Positions 35,266-45,488 of a DNA stretch of 64,000 nucleotides are shown here, one piece after another; positions within the stretch are counted from its first letter, which is position 1, and each line of letters starts with the position of its first letter. Where the stretch lies: assembly GCA_963844565.1 (NCBI GenBank), contig CAWJON010000002.1, forward strand, positions 1,116,001 through 1,180,000, read 5' to 3'. The notes beneath the pieces were generated by a model, which saw nothing but the letters and a program-made list of their open reading frames with translations, had not been told where the DNA came from and did no database searches. Source of the stretch: JAFEDN01 sp963844565 (GTDB taxonomy: Bacteria > Pseudomonadota > Gammaproteobacteria > Coxiellales > Coxiellaceae). The position numbers and the translations under genes were made by a program.

Positions 35266-37137
35266 ATGAAAATAATGGACCATGATCGATCGCGTTTTCT
35301 GACACTCTCTTTAGCAGCGTTGGGTGTTGTCTTTGGTGACATCGGTACTAGCCCGTTATACGCATTTCGGCAATCATTGTTACATTTAAATTTGGATATC
35401 TCCAATATCTATGGAATTCTATCGCTCATTTTTTGGTCACTGATTCTAATCATTGCTTTTAAATATATCGTGGTTATTATGCAAGCCGATAATGACGGTG
35501 AAGGTGGCATCATGGCGTTATCCGCCCTACTGAAGCAGAAACTACTTTCCAAAACTCCTTGGTTGTTATTCCTTACTATTCTAGGTATTGGGTTGATCGT
35601 CGGCGATGGGATATTAACACCGGCAGTTTCCGTTTTAAGCGCAGTTGAAGGCTTAAAAGCTTTGTCTCCACACTTTTCTTTCTTTATTCTTCCAATCACC
35701 CTAGTTATTTTAATATTTTTATTTTCCGTACAGAAAGCAGGTACAGAAAAAATAGGCATTTTCTTCGGACCCATCATTTTGATTTGGTTTATCACCATTG
35801 GGGCATTAGGTTTGATTCAAATCCTCAAAAACCCAACCATATTTACGGCAATCAATCCTTATTATGCTTTACATTTTTTTATCAAAGAAAAATGGTCAGG
35901 GATTATTGCTTTAGGGGGAGTATTTCTAGTAGTAACCGGCGGCGAAGCTTTATACGCAGATATGGGTCATTTTGGTAAAAAAGCAATCAGAGTGCCTTGG
36001 TTTTTTATTGTACTGCCAGGATTATTATTGAATTACTTTGGTCAAGGCGCCTACTTAATTAATCACTTCTCCGCTAGAGAAAATCCTTTTTATAGCTTAG
36101 CCCCACAATGGTTTTTACCTATTTTGATCGGATTAGCAACCTTAGCAACCATTATCGCTTCTCAAGCTATCATAGCGGCGGTATTTTCTATTTTGAAACA
36201 AGCGATTCTACTTAATATTATTCCTCGTTTTAAAATCATACAAACCTCTGCGTATGAAAAAGGTCAAGTTTATCTTCCTATGATTAATTTCCTTTTGGGA
36301 ATTGGAACCTGTTCCTTAGTGCTTATTTTCCGTACCTCAACCAGCTTAGCCAGCGCTTACGGTATAGCGGTAAATTTATATATGATCATCACCACCATTT
36401 TGGTTGCCCGAATCGCTTATCTGGTTTGGCACTGGAATTCATTTAAACTTATCTTATTTGCTTTTTTTCTGTTTTTCGATTCACTTTATCTGCTTGGAAA
36501 TTTAACTAAATTTACCCAAGGTGGATGGATACCACTCTGCATCGCCTTTTTGGGTATGATTATAATGTATACTTGGTGCAAAGGTTTTGAGCAACTTAAA
36601 CGTGTTAATTTTAATGAAAATCTATCCGATAGCTCGGTTATCGATGAGCTCAATGGAAGAAAAATAAGACGGTTACCTGGAATGGCATTGTTCTTAACCG
36701 ATCCGTATGATGAATTAGGAAGTAGTTTATTACATCACTTAAGTATGAATCGAATTTTGCCAAAAACGGTAATTTTTGTCACCATTCGGATTGAAAATAA
36801 GCCTTATGTTCCAGTTCCTGAAAAATTTGAAATTATTCGCAAAGCCGAAGGTTTTTATTTATTGAATATTTTTTGTGGTTTTGCAGAAGTTATCCATCTA
36901 CCCAAATTATTAGAAACGATGTCTCAGTCCATTCCTTTACCCTTTGAATTGGACCTAAAGCGCATGGCTTTTTTTGTAGAAATTATCGCCATTCAAACCA
37001 TCACAAAATCCAAACGTTTGCGAAAATGGCAAAAGTATCTGTTTTCCTTTATGTTAAGAAACGCAGTGCCAGATTTACAATTCTATTCTTTACCCTTTAA
37101 TAAGACCGTTGCTATCGGAACTTATTACCGTTTATAA
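35266..37137 (+). CDS. kup: Kup-family potassium uptake transporter
   Basis: Proton-coupled low-affinity potassium transporter, 623 residues, close to E. coli Kup (622). The N terminus has LAALGVVFGDIGTSPLYAF, the family signature, followed by about twelve membrane helices (to about 445) including VGDGILTPAVSVLSAVEGL. The C-terminal cytoplasmic domain contains PGMALFLTDP. ATG at 35266 with GGA nine bases upstream; a second ATG three codons on is possible. Confidence 0.95.
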   Translation: MKIMDHDRSRFLTLSLAALGVVFGDIGTSPLYAFRQSLLHLNLDISNIYGILSLIFWSLILIIAFKYIVVIMQADNDGEGGIMALSALLKQKLLSKTPWLLFLTILGIGLIVGDGILTPAVSVLSAVEGLKALSPHFSFFILPITLVILIFLFSVQKAGTEKIGIFFGPIILIWFITIGALGLIQILKNPTIFTAINPYYALHFFIKEKWSGIIALGGVFLVVTGGEALYADMGHFGKKAIRVPWFFIVLPGLLLNYFGQGAYLINHFSARENPFYSLAPQWFLPILIGLATLATIIASQAIIAAVFSILKQAILLNIIPRFKIIQTSAYEKGQVYLPMINFLLGIGTCSLVLIFRTSTSLASAYGIAVNLYMIITTILVARIAYLVWHWNSFKLILFAFFLFFDSLYLLGNLTKFTQGGWIPLCIAFLGMIIMYTWCKGFEQLKRVNFNENLSDSSVIDELNGRKIRRLPGMALFLTDPYDELGSSLLHHLSMNRILPKTVIFVTIRIENKPYVPVPEKFEIIRKAEGFYLLNIFCGFAEVIHLPKLLETMSQSIPLPFELDLKRMAFFVEIIAIQTITKSKRLRKWQKYLFSFMLRNAVPDLQFYSLPFNKTVAIGTYYRL

Positions 37138-37161
37138 TTTCATAATTTGGGGAGTTAAATT

Positions 37162-37467
37162 ATGTCACACGAAGGCTACCACGAACCAGTTGATGAATTA
37201 AGTCAAGAAACTAAAGATATGCATCGCGCAATTACCTCTCTGATGGAAGAATTAGAGGCAGTGGATTGGTACAATCAACGTATGGATGCCTGTAAAGATC
37301 CAGAATTGCGAGCGATCCTTCAGCATAATCGTGACGAAGAAAAAGAACATGCCGCCATGGTTTTGGAATGGATTAGACGCCGGGATCCAAAAATGGATAA
37401 AGAATTAAAAGAATATTTGTTTACTAAGAAATCGCTTCTTGACATTGAAGAAGAACATCACGACTAA
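37162..37467 (+). CDS. Encapsulated-ferritin-type ferroxidase (EncFtn family)
   Basis: A 101-residue protein that matches the half-ferritin family found as cargo of encapsulin nanocompartments: HRAITSLMEELEAVDWYNQR and NRDEEKEHAAMVLEWIRRRD. The iron ligands known in the family correspond to Glu30, Glu60 and His63, with Trp36 and Tyr37 beside the site; all are present. Two copies pair to build one di-iron centre. The C terminus (KKSLLDIEEEHHD) lacks the usual LTVGSLRR-like encapsulin targeting peptide, and no encapsulin gene lies nearby. A GGGGAG site precedes the ATG. It follows kup by 24 bases. Confidence 0.82.
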   Translation: MSHEGYHEPVDELSQETKDMHRAITSLMEELEAVDWYNQRMDACKDPELRAILQHNRDEEKEHAAMVLEWIRRRDPKMDKELKEYLFTKKSLLDIEEEHHD

Positions 37468-37494
37468 GTCATAAATGCAAAGCAAATTATCTTA

Positions 37495-37532
37495 GCGGAG
37501 CTGGTTGTGCTCTGCCTTTCGTTACTTTTTTT
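37495..37532 (+). terminator. Candidate terminator after the ferritin-like gene
   Basis: GCGGAGC (37495-37501) pairs with GCTCTGC (37509-37515), with one G-U pair, around a seven-base loop. A seven-T run follows at 37526-37532 after a ten-base gap, so the call is moderate. Confidence 0.4.
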
Positions 37533-37591
37533 AATGAATAATTAAATAGACAAACAAAAAGATAATAACGAAGACTGCTTAACTATCATTA

Positions 37592-37692
37592 GATTTGTTG
37601 GGCGCCAAACCGTGGCGAAGCCTTTGGAAGTTAGCGTCCCGGCAAGGCAAACTTCCAAAGGCGTTTAGCCACGGTTTGGCGCCCAACAAATC
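37592..37692. repeat. 101-bp near-perfect palindrome between converging genes
   Basis: A 24-base arm beginning GATTTGTTGGGCGCCAAACC (37592-37615) has its exact reverse complement at 37669-37692. Inside this, GCCTTTGGAAGTT (37620-37632) pairs with AACTTCCAAAGGC (37650-37662), leaving a loop of about 17 bases. Only a few bases between the two stems fail to pair. Total paired length is about 37 base pairs. It is GC-richer than its surroundings and unlike the other repeat family. It lies between the ferritin-like gene and the 3' end of purL. Confidence 0.85.
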
Positions 37693-37727
37693 AGCTCGCT
37701 CAGATAATTTGCTCATCTCTTCTCCCC

Positions 37728-40700
37728 TTATCTAATCCATTCTCTTGCGTTTCTGAATAATTGCATCCAGGGGCTATCTTCCGTTTGCCAATTTTTTGGG
37801 TACCATGAGTTCTGCACCGCCCTAAAAACACGTTCAGGATGAGGCATGACAATTAGCACTCTGCCATCTGGCGTTGTTAACCCAGTTATGCCTTCTGGAC
37901 TGCCGTTAGGATTGAAAGGATAACGTTCAGTAGTATCATGATTGTTATTGACGTATCGCAGCGCAATTTGGTTGTTATTTTTAATTTGGGTTAAATCATT
38001 CAGGTTAGAAAATTCTGCTCGACCTTCGCCATGAGCAACCGCTACCGGTAAATAGCTGCCTGCCATGCCTTTCAGAAAAATAGAAGGAGATTCTTCAATC
38101 TTAACCATGACTAAGCGACTTTCAAATTGTTCGGACCGATTTTTTTTAAATGCTGGCCAATGTTCTGTACCTGGAATTAAACATTTTAAATCAGCTAACA
38201 TTTGACAACCATTACAAATACCAAAGGTAAAAGTATTTGGACGAGTAAAAAATTCAGAGAATTGGTTTCGAGCTTCAGAGTGATTCAAAATAGATTGCGC
38301 CCATCCACGCCCTGCTCCCAATACATCACCATAAGAAAATCCACCACCAGCGGCAATGCCCACAAAATCGACAAGATGGATTCGACCTGAAAATATATCG
38401 CTCATGTGCACGTCAAAACAATCAAAGCCGGCGCGCGAGAAGGCAGCAGCCAATTCCATGTGCCCATTGACACCTTGTTCGCGTAGAATAGCTACCCGTG
38501 GTTTTGACTGTTCTTTAATCGAAGGCGTTTCTGTTTTTAAATCAAAGTTTAGTTTTAAAGTGAGTCCAGGATCTGCAGTATCCAAAATGTTATCATATTC
38601 TTCTTGTGCACATTCGGGATCATCCCGCATGGATTGCAGTCGATAACTGGTTTCAGCCCACCACCGTTGTAATTGCACCCTAGATTGGCAATAAATAGTT
38701 TGCTCATGGCATTCAATGTGTAATTCATCTTTTTGATTCAGTTCGCCAATCACCCGTGCACACTCTGTTAATTGGAAAGATTGTAAAACTGCCATCACGG
38801 CCAACACATCTCTTTCACGCACCTGAATGACTGCCCCTAATTCTTCAGTGAATAAAACAGCAATAGCATCCTTTCCACTCTCCTCAGAAATAAGGTCATC
38901 CAAACTAATATTTATTCCCACGTGACCCGCAAACATCATTTCGCACAAAGTAGCCAACAATCCACCGTCTGACCTATCGTGATAGGCCAAAATAAAACCT
39001 TGAAGATTAAGAGTTTGAATTGCTTGAAAGAAACGCTTTAACAAGCTTGGATCATCCAGATCAGGGGGTCTTTGGCTTAAAATATTATAGGCTTGTTCCA
39101 GCACTGAACCCGCCATGCAATTACAACCTTCTCCGAGATCAAGAACAATTAATCGAGTAGGCCCAAAGTTTGTTTGTAATTCAGGCGTTAAAGTTGCTTT
39201 GATATTGGTAACTGAAGCTGTCGCTGTCACAATTAAAGACAAGGGCGCAGAAACTTTATTAACTTTTCCATTACTCTCCCAAACCGTGCGCATCGACAAA
39301 GAATCTTTTCCTACTGGAATGGATATGCCCAACGCTGGACAAAGTTCCATGCCGATGGCTTGAACCGCATCGTATAGTCCAGCTCCTTCCCCCGGCGTCT
39401 CCGGAGAAGCCATCCAATTGGCAGATAAAACAATGTCTTTAATATCATTAATACAGGCGCCGGCAATATTGGTGATGGCTTCCCCTACGGCCATGCGTGC
39501 CGAAGCGGCATGGTGCACCAACGCGATGGGAGGTCTCTCCCCGATTGACAAAGCTTCTCCTAAATATCCCTGATAATCAGTGCAAGTCACCGCAACATCA
39601 GCGACTGGAACCTGCCAAGCTCCCACCATAGGATCGCGACTCACCAATCCTGAAACTGTGCGATCCGCAATCGTGATCAAAAAACTTTTACTGCCAACAC
39701 AAGGAAATTGTAAAACGCGACGCACCGCCTCTTCGATTGGAATATCTGCGGTTTTAAAATAATTAGTGGCATAAGAAACGTGATTTGATGAACATTGCAT
39801 ACGGGGAAGTTTTTCAAACAGTAGAGATAACGGCAAATTAACTGGCATATTGTTAAAATGAGGATCAAACACCATAAATTCGGGTTTATCGATCACTTCG
39901 CCTACCATCGCAAACGGACAGCGTTCTCTTCTGGCCATTGAAGAAAAGAGTTCAGAGTTTTCCGGCAAAATAGCTAATACATATCTTTCTTGCGATTCAT
40001 TACACCAAATTTCCAAAGGTGTCATTCCTGGAGCTGCATTGGGAATGGCGCGCAGGTTAACGAGCGCGCCTTTTTGGTTAGCAGCCACTAATTCAGGTAG
40101 CGCGTTGGCCAATCCTCCTGCACCCACATCATGAATAGAGAGCATGGGGTTCGCCTCTCCCAAAGACCAACAAGCGTTGATAACCTCTTGGCAGCGGCGT
40201 TGCATTTCAGCATTGGCTCTTTGCACTGAAGAAAAATCTAAGGATTCTGTATTTTCACCTGATGAGCGAGAAGAAGCAGAACCTCCTCCTAAACCAATTG
40301 CCATGGCCGGGCCGCCCAAAACAATCAGTAACGCGCCTACTGGTAAAGGTTGTTTATACACTTGAGACGGACGAATGGCGCCAATCCCCCCAGCGATCAT
40401 AATCGGTTTGTGATATCCGCGAAAAGATTTGCCTTGTTCGCTGCCTACTGACTGAAAAAATGTACGAAAATATCCTGCTATACCGGGCCTGCCAAATTCA
40501 TTATTGAAACGGGCGGCCCCTATCGGCGCCTGCAACATAATATCTAAAGCAGAAGCAACGCCTGGAGGGTAATCAATCGGTATTTCCCAAGGCTGAATAA
40601 ACTCAGGAATATATAAATTGGAAACAGAAAATCCTGAGAATCCTGCTTTTGGAGAAGCTCCACGTCCGGTTGCGGTTTCATCTCGAATCTCTCCGCCGCT

Positions 40701-41594
40701 TCCCGTGGCAGCGCCTGGAAAAGGTGAAATGGCAGTTGGATGATTGTGTGTTTCAACTTTAAATACAATTGGCATGTCTTCGTTAACTGCTGTGTATATT
40801 TTTTCAGGATTAATCATCCATCGTGTTGCAGAAGGGCCTTTGATCACCGCTGCATTGTCTTCATAAGCCACCAATACCTTATCTGGATTACATTGATGAG
40901 TATGACGAATCATATTAAAGAGAGAGTTATTTTGAGAATTTCCATCAATCTGCCAATAGGCGTTAAAAATTTTATGACGACAATGTTCTGAGTTGACTTG
41001 AGCGAACATCATTAACTCAACATCGGTGGGATTTCGTTTTAGTCGAGTATAAGATTCATTCAAATAGCTAATTTCTTGCGGGTTGAGTGCTAGACCTAAA
41101 CTTTGATTTATTTCTTCAAGTGCTGAAATACCTTTTTCTATCAAATCAATGGCTTTTAAGGGTTTCGGCGTCAGCGGTGTAAAAATTGATTTTAACTGTT
41201 CAAAATCGGTTATTAACGATTCTGTTAAAGGATCAAACAATTGACGGTAATTTTGAATACCGAGATTTTCTATATCAACAGTATGATAACAAACCCCTCT
41301 TTCTAAACGAATCAAACTAGAAAAGTTACAATTCTGGACAATGTCAGTCGCTTTACTTGACCAAGGAGAAATAGTTCCCAACCTTGGCACTAGCCAAATA
41401 TTCCGATTTTCCGGAAGTTGACCCGAAAAAGGAGTAGCTATCAATAAAGTTGCTAATAAGGAGGCATCAATCTCATCCCGCCATTTATCGTTTACTTGCG
41501 CGAAATACCAATATTGACCTTTTATTCTTAGCCGTTTATGACCCAAACTGAGCGGGATTTCAGTTTCAGGTCCTATAAAAAAAACCTCACTCAC
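37728..41594 (-). CDS. purL: Phosphoribosylformylglycinamidine synthase (single-chain PurL)
   Basis: Fourth step of purine synthesis: converts FGAR and glutamine to FGAM. At 1288 residues it is the large form, with the PurS-like N-terminal part, two PurM-like halves (KVETHNHPTAISPFPGAATG near 260-280) and a C-terminal glutaminase with the nucleophile Cys in GICNGCQML and His in VAHGEGRAEF. The start is GTG at 41592-41594, overlapping the mip stop codon by 3 bases, so the two are co-transcribed. Confidence 0.96.
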   Translation of the reverse strand: MSEVFFIGPETEIPLSLGHKRLRIKGQYWYFAQVNDKWRDEIDASLLATLLIATPFSGQLPENRNIWLVPRLGTISPWSSKATDIVQNCNFSSLIRLERGVCYHTVDIENLGIQNYRQLFDPLTESLITDFEQLKSIFTPLTPKPLKAIDLIEKGISALEEINQSLGLALNPQEISYLNESYTRLKRNPTDVELMMFAQVNSEHCRHKIFNAYWQIDGNSQNNSLFNMIRHTHQCNPDKVLVAYEDNAAVIKGPSATRWMINPEKIYTAVNEDMPIVFKVETHNHPTAISPFPGAATGSGGEIRDETATGRGASPKAGFSGFSVSNLYIPEFIQPWEIPIDYPPGVASALDIMLQAPIGAARFNNEFGRPGIAGYFRTFFQSVGSEQGKSFRGYHKPIMIAGGIGAIRPSQVYKQPLPVGALLIVLGGPAMAIGLGGGSASSRSSGENTESLDFSSVQRANAEMQRRCQEVINACWSLGEANPMLSIHDVGAGGLANALPELVAANQKGALVNLRAIPNAAPGMTPLEIWCNESQERYVLAILPENSELFSSMARRERCPFAMVGEVIDKPEFMVFDPHFNNMPVNLPLSLLFEKLPRMQCSSNHVSYATNYFKTADIPIEEAVRRVLQFPCVGSKSFLITIADRTVSGLVSRDPMVGAWQVPVADVAVTCTDYQGYLGEALSIGERPPIALVHHAASARMAVGEAITNIAGACINDIKDIVLSANWMASPETPGEGAGLYDAVQAIGMELCPALGISIPVGKDSLSMRTVWESNGKVNKVSAPLSLIVTATASVTNIKATLTPELQTNFGPTRLIVLDLGEGCNCMAGSVLEQAYNILSQRPPDLDDPSLLKRFFQAIQTLNLQGFILAYHDRSDGGLLATLCEMMFAGHVGINISLDDLISEESGKDAIAVLFTEELGAVIQVRERDVLAVMAVLQSFQLTECARVIGELNQKDELHIECHEQTIYCQSRVQLQRWWAETSYRLQSMRDDPECAQEEYDNILDTADPGLTLKLNFDLKTETPSIKEQSKPRVAILREQGVNGHMELAAAFSRAGFDCFDVHMSDIFSGRIHLVDFVGIAAGGGFSYGDVLGAGRGWAQSILNHSEARNQFSEFFTRPNTFTFGICNGCQMLADLKCLIPGTEHWPAFKKNRSEQFESRLVMVKIEESPSIFLKGMAGSYLPVAVAHGEGRAEFSNLNDLTQIKNNNQIALRYVNNNHDTTERYPFNPNGSPEGITGLTTPDGRVLIVMPHPERVFRAVQNSWYPKNWQTEDSPWMQLFRNAREWIR

Positions 41595-42340
41595 GATTGT
41601 TGATTACCTTTTGTGTTATTAGTGTCACTGCTACCGGCAGGTTTAATTGATATCAAATGCACTTTAAAAATTAAAGTTTCATTTGGAGCAATAACCCCTT
41701 GAGCTCCTTGTTCGCCATAAGCCAATTCCGCAGGAATATAAATTTCCCAAGTAGAACCTACAGGCATTATTTTTAAAGCTTCTTGCCAACCCGCAATAAC
41801 TGCATTTACAGGAAAAGTGGTTGGTTGACCCCGTTCATAAGAACTATCGAATACGTTGCCATTCAGGAGGCGACCTTCATATTCGACTGTGACCGTATCA
41901 TTAGCGGTTGGTTTAGGTCCGTTACCTGGCGTAATAATTTTATATTGCAATCCACTCGAAGTAGTAACGACACCAGAACGATCTTTATTTGCAGCTAAAA
42001 AGGCATTTCCTAACTGATGATTTTTTTCTGCCAATTGCTTTTGTTCAGTTTGCATCTTAGTGACAGAAGCTTGCTGAAGATCACGCAATTCTTGGTGGAT
42101 TTGATCGTCTGTTAACAAGGTTGGGCTACCATTCAACCCGTCTTTTAACCCCTGCAAATAGGTATTAGGATTGATGTCTACATTATGAGATTTAAAAGAT
42201 TTCCCTGTTTGCACACCGATGGCGTAACTGAGTCGATCTGTTTTATTCGGCAGCGCGTTACTATCAGCACCCAAAGCGACTGAAGAAACAGCTGCAGATA
42301 AGCCAAATAGCCCCGTCCATATGACTAAACGTCGATTCAT
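41591..42340 (-). CDS. mip: Mip-like FKBP-type peptidyl-prolyl isomerase
   Basis: A 249-residue exported proline isomerase. A signal peptide (about 1-25, ALGAD cleavage region) is followed by an FKBP_N helical dimerisation domain (about 35-125) with DRLSYAIGVQTGKSFK. The FKBP catalytic domain (about 140-235) contains VTVEYEGRLLNGNVFDSSY, VIAGWQEAL and IPAELAYGEQG. This is the architecture of Legionella and Coxiella Mip, a surface virulence factor, and of E. coli FkpA. It precedes purL in an operon. The Mip label is by architecture; a role in infection is not shown. Confidence 0.88.
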   Translation of the reverse strand: MNRRLVIWTGLFGLSAAVSSVALGADSNALPNKTDRLSYAIGVQTGKSFKSHNVDINPNTYLQGLKDGLNGSPTLLTDDQIHQELRDLQQASVTKMQTEQKQLAEKNHQLGNAFLAANKDRSGVVTTSSGLQYKIITPGNGPKPTANDTVTVEYEGRLLNGNVFDSSYERGQPTTFPVNAVIAGWQEALKIMPVGSTWEIYIPAELAYGEQGAQGVIAPNETLIFKVHLISIKPAGSSDTNNTKGNQQS

Positions 42341-42387
42341 TCTAACACTCCTTATTAATAAAAAAAGTTTTATAGCAGCATAATAAT

Positions 42388-45300
42388 TTATTCATCGGCC
42401 AAAGTCATCAAGGCTGCATTTCCGCCTGTTGCCGTGGTATTAATCGTCAAAGTTTTTTCTTGACATAAACGAATTAAATAGTGAGGGCCCCCCGCTTTTG
42501 GGCCTGTGCCCGAGAGGTTACGGCCACCGAAAGGCTGAACCCCGACGACAGCGCCAATCATATTACGATTGACATAAACATTACCCGCATTAATTTTGCT
42601 TTGAATCAATTGAATAACATGTTCGATTCGGCTATGTATACCAAAGGTAAGTCCGTAATTCAATTCATTAATTTCGTTAATCACCTCATTCAGTTTATTT
42701 TGTCCATAACGAATAACATGCAACATAGGCCCGAAAACTTCGTGATGAATCTCTTTTAAGCTACTGATCTCGTAGGCCTGCGGCGCAATAAAAGTGCCAT
42801 ATTGAGTTTCCGGTGGTAATACCGATTGGTAGATGACTTTGGCTTCTGTTTGCATTTTTTTTGCATAAAGCTCCAAACGTTGTTTGGCCTCTTCATCGAT
42901 GACGGGACCTATATCGGTTTCCAAATACTTTGGATTGCCAATATTTAATTCCGCCATTGCGCCCTTTAGCATTTCAATAGTACGGTCAGCAATCTCTTCT
43001 TGGATAAAGAGAATACGTAAGGCTGAACATCGCTGACCCGCGCTATCAAAAGCTGAGGTCAACACATCATTGACCAATTGTTCTGGCAGAGCTGAAGAAT
43101 CTGCGATTAATGCATTAATTCCACCTGTTTCAGCAATTAAAGGAATAATCGGACCCGAGCGATCGGCTAAAGTTTTTTGGATAGTGCGAGCCGTGTCAGT
43201 TGAGCCAGTGAAAATAACTCCTTGTATACGCGGATCTGACACCAAAGCGGCTCCCACCGTTTCACCCAGACCAGGAACCAGCTGCAATACAGATTCAGGA
43301 ATACCCGCTTCATGGAACAGTTGCACAACTTTAGCTGCAACTAAAGGAGTCTGTTCAGCCGGTTTGGCGAGCACCGTGTTTCCAGTAACTAAGGCAGCAG
43401 CAATTTGCCCACAGAAAATAGCAATTGGAAAATTCCAAGGGCTGATACAAACAATCGGCCCCCGGCCCTGCAGAAATAAAGTATTGGCTTCACCCGTTGG
43501 CCCTGGCAGCTCCTGTGGTTGCATCAGCTTTGTGGCTAAAGCGCTATAATAGCGGCAAAAATCAACGGCTTCTCTAACCTCGGAAATTCCAGATGATAAT
43601 GTTTTTCCTGCTTCAAAGGTGGTCAAAGCGATTAATTCACCAGCATTTTTTTCTAATAAATCAGCGGCCTTTAATAAAATGCCGGCTCGTGCTCTAAAAT
43701 TTTGAGTATCCCAGTTTGGAAAAGCAGCCAGAGAATTAGAAATGGCGGTATCAATGTCTTTTTTTGTAGCGGATAATACATGCCCAACGATATGACGGTG
43801 ATCTGCAGGATTTTTTATCATTTCAGCTTTTTGCATGAGCATCGGCAGACCCAAGGCAGTCGCTTGCCAACTGTGGTTAGCATAGCTTTTGATCGTTTCC
43901 AGTAAACGTTCACGTTCATGCTCATGGCTTAAATCAATACCATAAGAATTAATTCGCTCTGGCATAAAAATATCCTTGGGTAATGGAATCTTAGGATTAG
44001 GAATTTGCTGATAGTCGCGTGTTCGTTGAATGGGGTTGACGATTAATTTTTCATTTGTAGTTCTCATGTTCGCAATTTGATTGACAAAAGAACTATTGGC
44101 GCCATTTTCAAGCAATCGGCGGACTAAATAAGGTAGAAGATCTTCGTGACTTCCCACCGGAGCATAAATGCGACAAGTCATTCCCATTTTCAGCAATTGA
44201 TCATGTAATTCACGCCCCATTCCTTGTAGACTCTGGAATTCAAAGGCAGTGTTTTTCTCTCGATTCATGTTTAAAATGGCAGCCACAGAATAAGCATTGT
44301 GCGTCGCAAATTGCGAATAAATAGCGTCAGGCGCTGATAGCATAAGCTTAGCGCAAGCCAGATAAGATAAATCAGTGGTATTTTTGCGGGTGAAAACGGG
44401 ATAATCACTGTAGCCCCCAATTTGTGAGAGCTTAATTTCAGTATCCCAATATGCACCTTTAACCAACCGCACATTAATACGCTTACGGTTGTCACGTGCT
44501 AGCGCAATTAGCCATTTAATTAATGGTACGGCACGTTTTTGATAAGCTTGAACTGCAAGCCCCAGTCCTGACCAATCTGCTAATTCTTTCGATTTAAATA
44601 CCTGGGTAAAAATGTCTAAAGACATTTCTAAACGATCAGCTTCCTCTGCATCAACCGTCAACGCAATATTTGCGTTGCGTGCCGCGCTGGCCAATTGAAA
44701 TAATCTTTCCGCTAAAAAAGGCACCGCCGCTGCATGGTGGGTGTATTGATAACGAGGATAAAGTGCAGATAATTTAACGGAAATTCCTGAGGAAGTGTTA
44801 AAACTTGCTAGAACAGCGATTGCATTTTGATAAGCTTCAAAATATCGATCTGCATCTGCACTCGTACGCGCTACTTCTCCCAACATATCAAAAGAAAAAA
44901 CATAACCTTTTTTTGAAAACTCTTGTGCATTTTTCAAGGCTTGCGTTATATCTCTGCCCAATACAAATTGATTACCCATTATTCTGACCGCTTCGTGGAC
45001 TGCTTGACGGATAATCGGTTCACCGCTTCGTAACAGTAACTTGGACCAAATTTTTTTAAAAAAATTCTCCTCCAGTTTTGGATTCAGAATTTTTCCCGTT
45101 AACGCCAGCCCCCAAGTTGAAATATTAACAAAAGAAGATTGACTTTTTCCAAGATGAGCACCCCAATTCGCACTAATTAATTTATCACGAATGAGTAAAT
45201 TTTCGGTTTCTTTATCTGGAATTCGTAATAATGCTTCTGCAATACACATGAGCATAATGCCTTCCAGAGTGGATAAATCATAATGTTTAATAAATGCCTC

Positions 45301-45468
45301 TATTCCCGACATTTCATCATGTTTAAGGCGAATTGATTCAATTAATTGTTCTGCCAATTTTTTTATTTTTTGCTCATCTAATTCCGTGAATACGATTCCT
45401 TTTAATAAATTTTGTACAGCAGAAATTTCATCAACACGATAATATTGAATTATTTCATTACGCGACAT
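42388..45468 (-). CDS. putA: Bifunctional proline dehydrogenase / P5C dehydrogenase
   Basis: Oxidises proline to glutamate in two steps. The 1026-residue protein has an FAD-dependent PRODH domain (about 120-480; VRLVKGAYWDTE and the YAPVGSHEDLLPYLVRRLLE end). An aldehyde dehydrogenase domain follows (about 530-1000) with VFTGSTDTA, the catalytic Cys in GQRCSALRIL and a VNRNMIGAVVGVQPFGG ending. It lacks the N-terminal ribbon-helix-helix of E. coli PutA, so it is an enzyme but probably not a repressor. Its start lies just downstream of ppa. Confidence 0.95.
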   Translation of the reverse strand: MSRNEIIQYYRVDEISAVQNLLKGIVFTELDEQKIKKLAEQLIESIRLKHDEMSGIEAFIKHYDLSTLEGIMLMCIAEALLRIPDKETENLLIRDKLISANWGAHLGKSQSSFVNISTWGLALTGKILNPKLEENFFKKIWSKLLLRSGEPIIRQAVHEAVRIMGNQFVLGRDITQALKNAQEFSKKGYVFSFDMLGEVARTSADADRYFEAYQNAIAVLASFNTSSGISVKLSALYPRYQYTHHAAAVPFLAERLFQLASAARNANIALTVDAEEADRLEMSLDIFTQVFKSKELADWSGLGLAVQAYQKRAVPLIKWLIALARDNRKRINVRLVKGAYWDTEIKLSQIGGYSDYPVFTRKNTTDLSYLACAKLMLSAPDAIYSQFATHNAYSVAAILNMNREKNTAFEFQSLQGMGRELHDQLLKMGMTCRIYAPVGSHEDLLPYLVRRLLENGANSSFVNQIANMRTTNEKLIVNPIQRTRDYQQIPNPKIPLPKDIFMPERINSYGIDLSHEHERERLLETIKSYANHSWQATALGLPMLMQKAEMIKNPADHRHIVGHVLSATKKDIDTAISNSLAAFPNWDTQNFRARAGILLKAADLLEKNAGELIALTTFEAGKTLSSGISEVREAVDFCRYYSALATKLMQPQELPGPTGEANTLFLQGRGPIVCISPWNFPIAIFCGQIAAALVTGNTVLAKPAEQTPLVAAKVVQLFHEAGIPESVLQLVPGLGETVGAALVSDPRIQGVIFTGSTDTARTIQKTLADRSGPIIPLIAETGGINALIADSSALPEQLVNDVLTSAFDSAGQRCSALRILFIQEEIADRTIEMLKGAMAELNIGNPKYLETDIGPVIDEEAKQRLELYAKKMQTEAKVIYQSVLPPETQYGTFIAPQAYEISSLKEIHHEVFGPMLHVIRYGQNKLNEVINEINELNYGLTFGIHSRIEHVIQLIQSKINAGNVYVNRNMIGAVVGVQPFGGRNLSGTGPKAGGPHYLIRLCQEKTLTINTTATGGNAALMTLADE

Positions 45469-45488
45469 ATATTATTAACCTTTATAAT

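Noticed and set aside
42481..43549. Plus-strand frames of 92 and 159 codons over putA
   Set aside because: They are antisense shadows of the aldehyde dehydrogenase domain, whose conserved motifs prove the minus strand codes.
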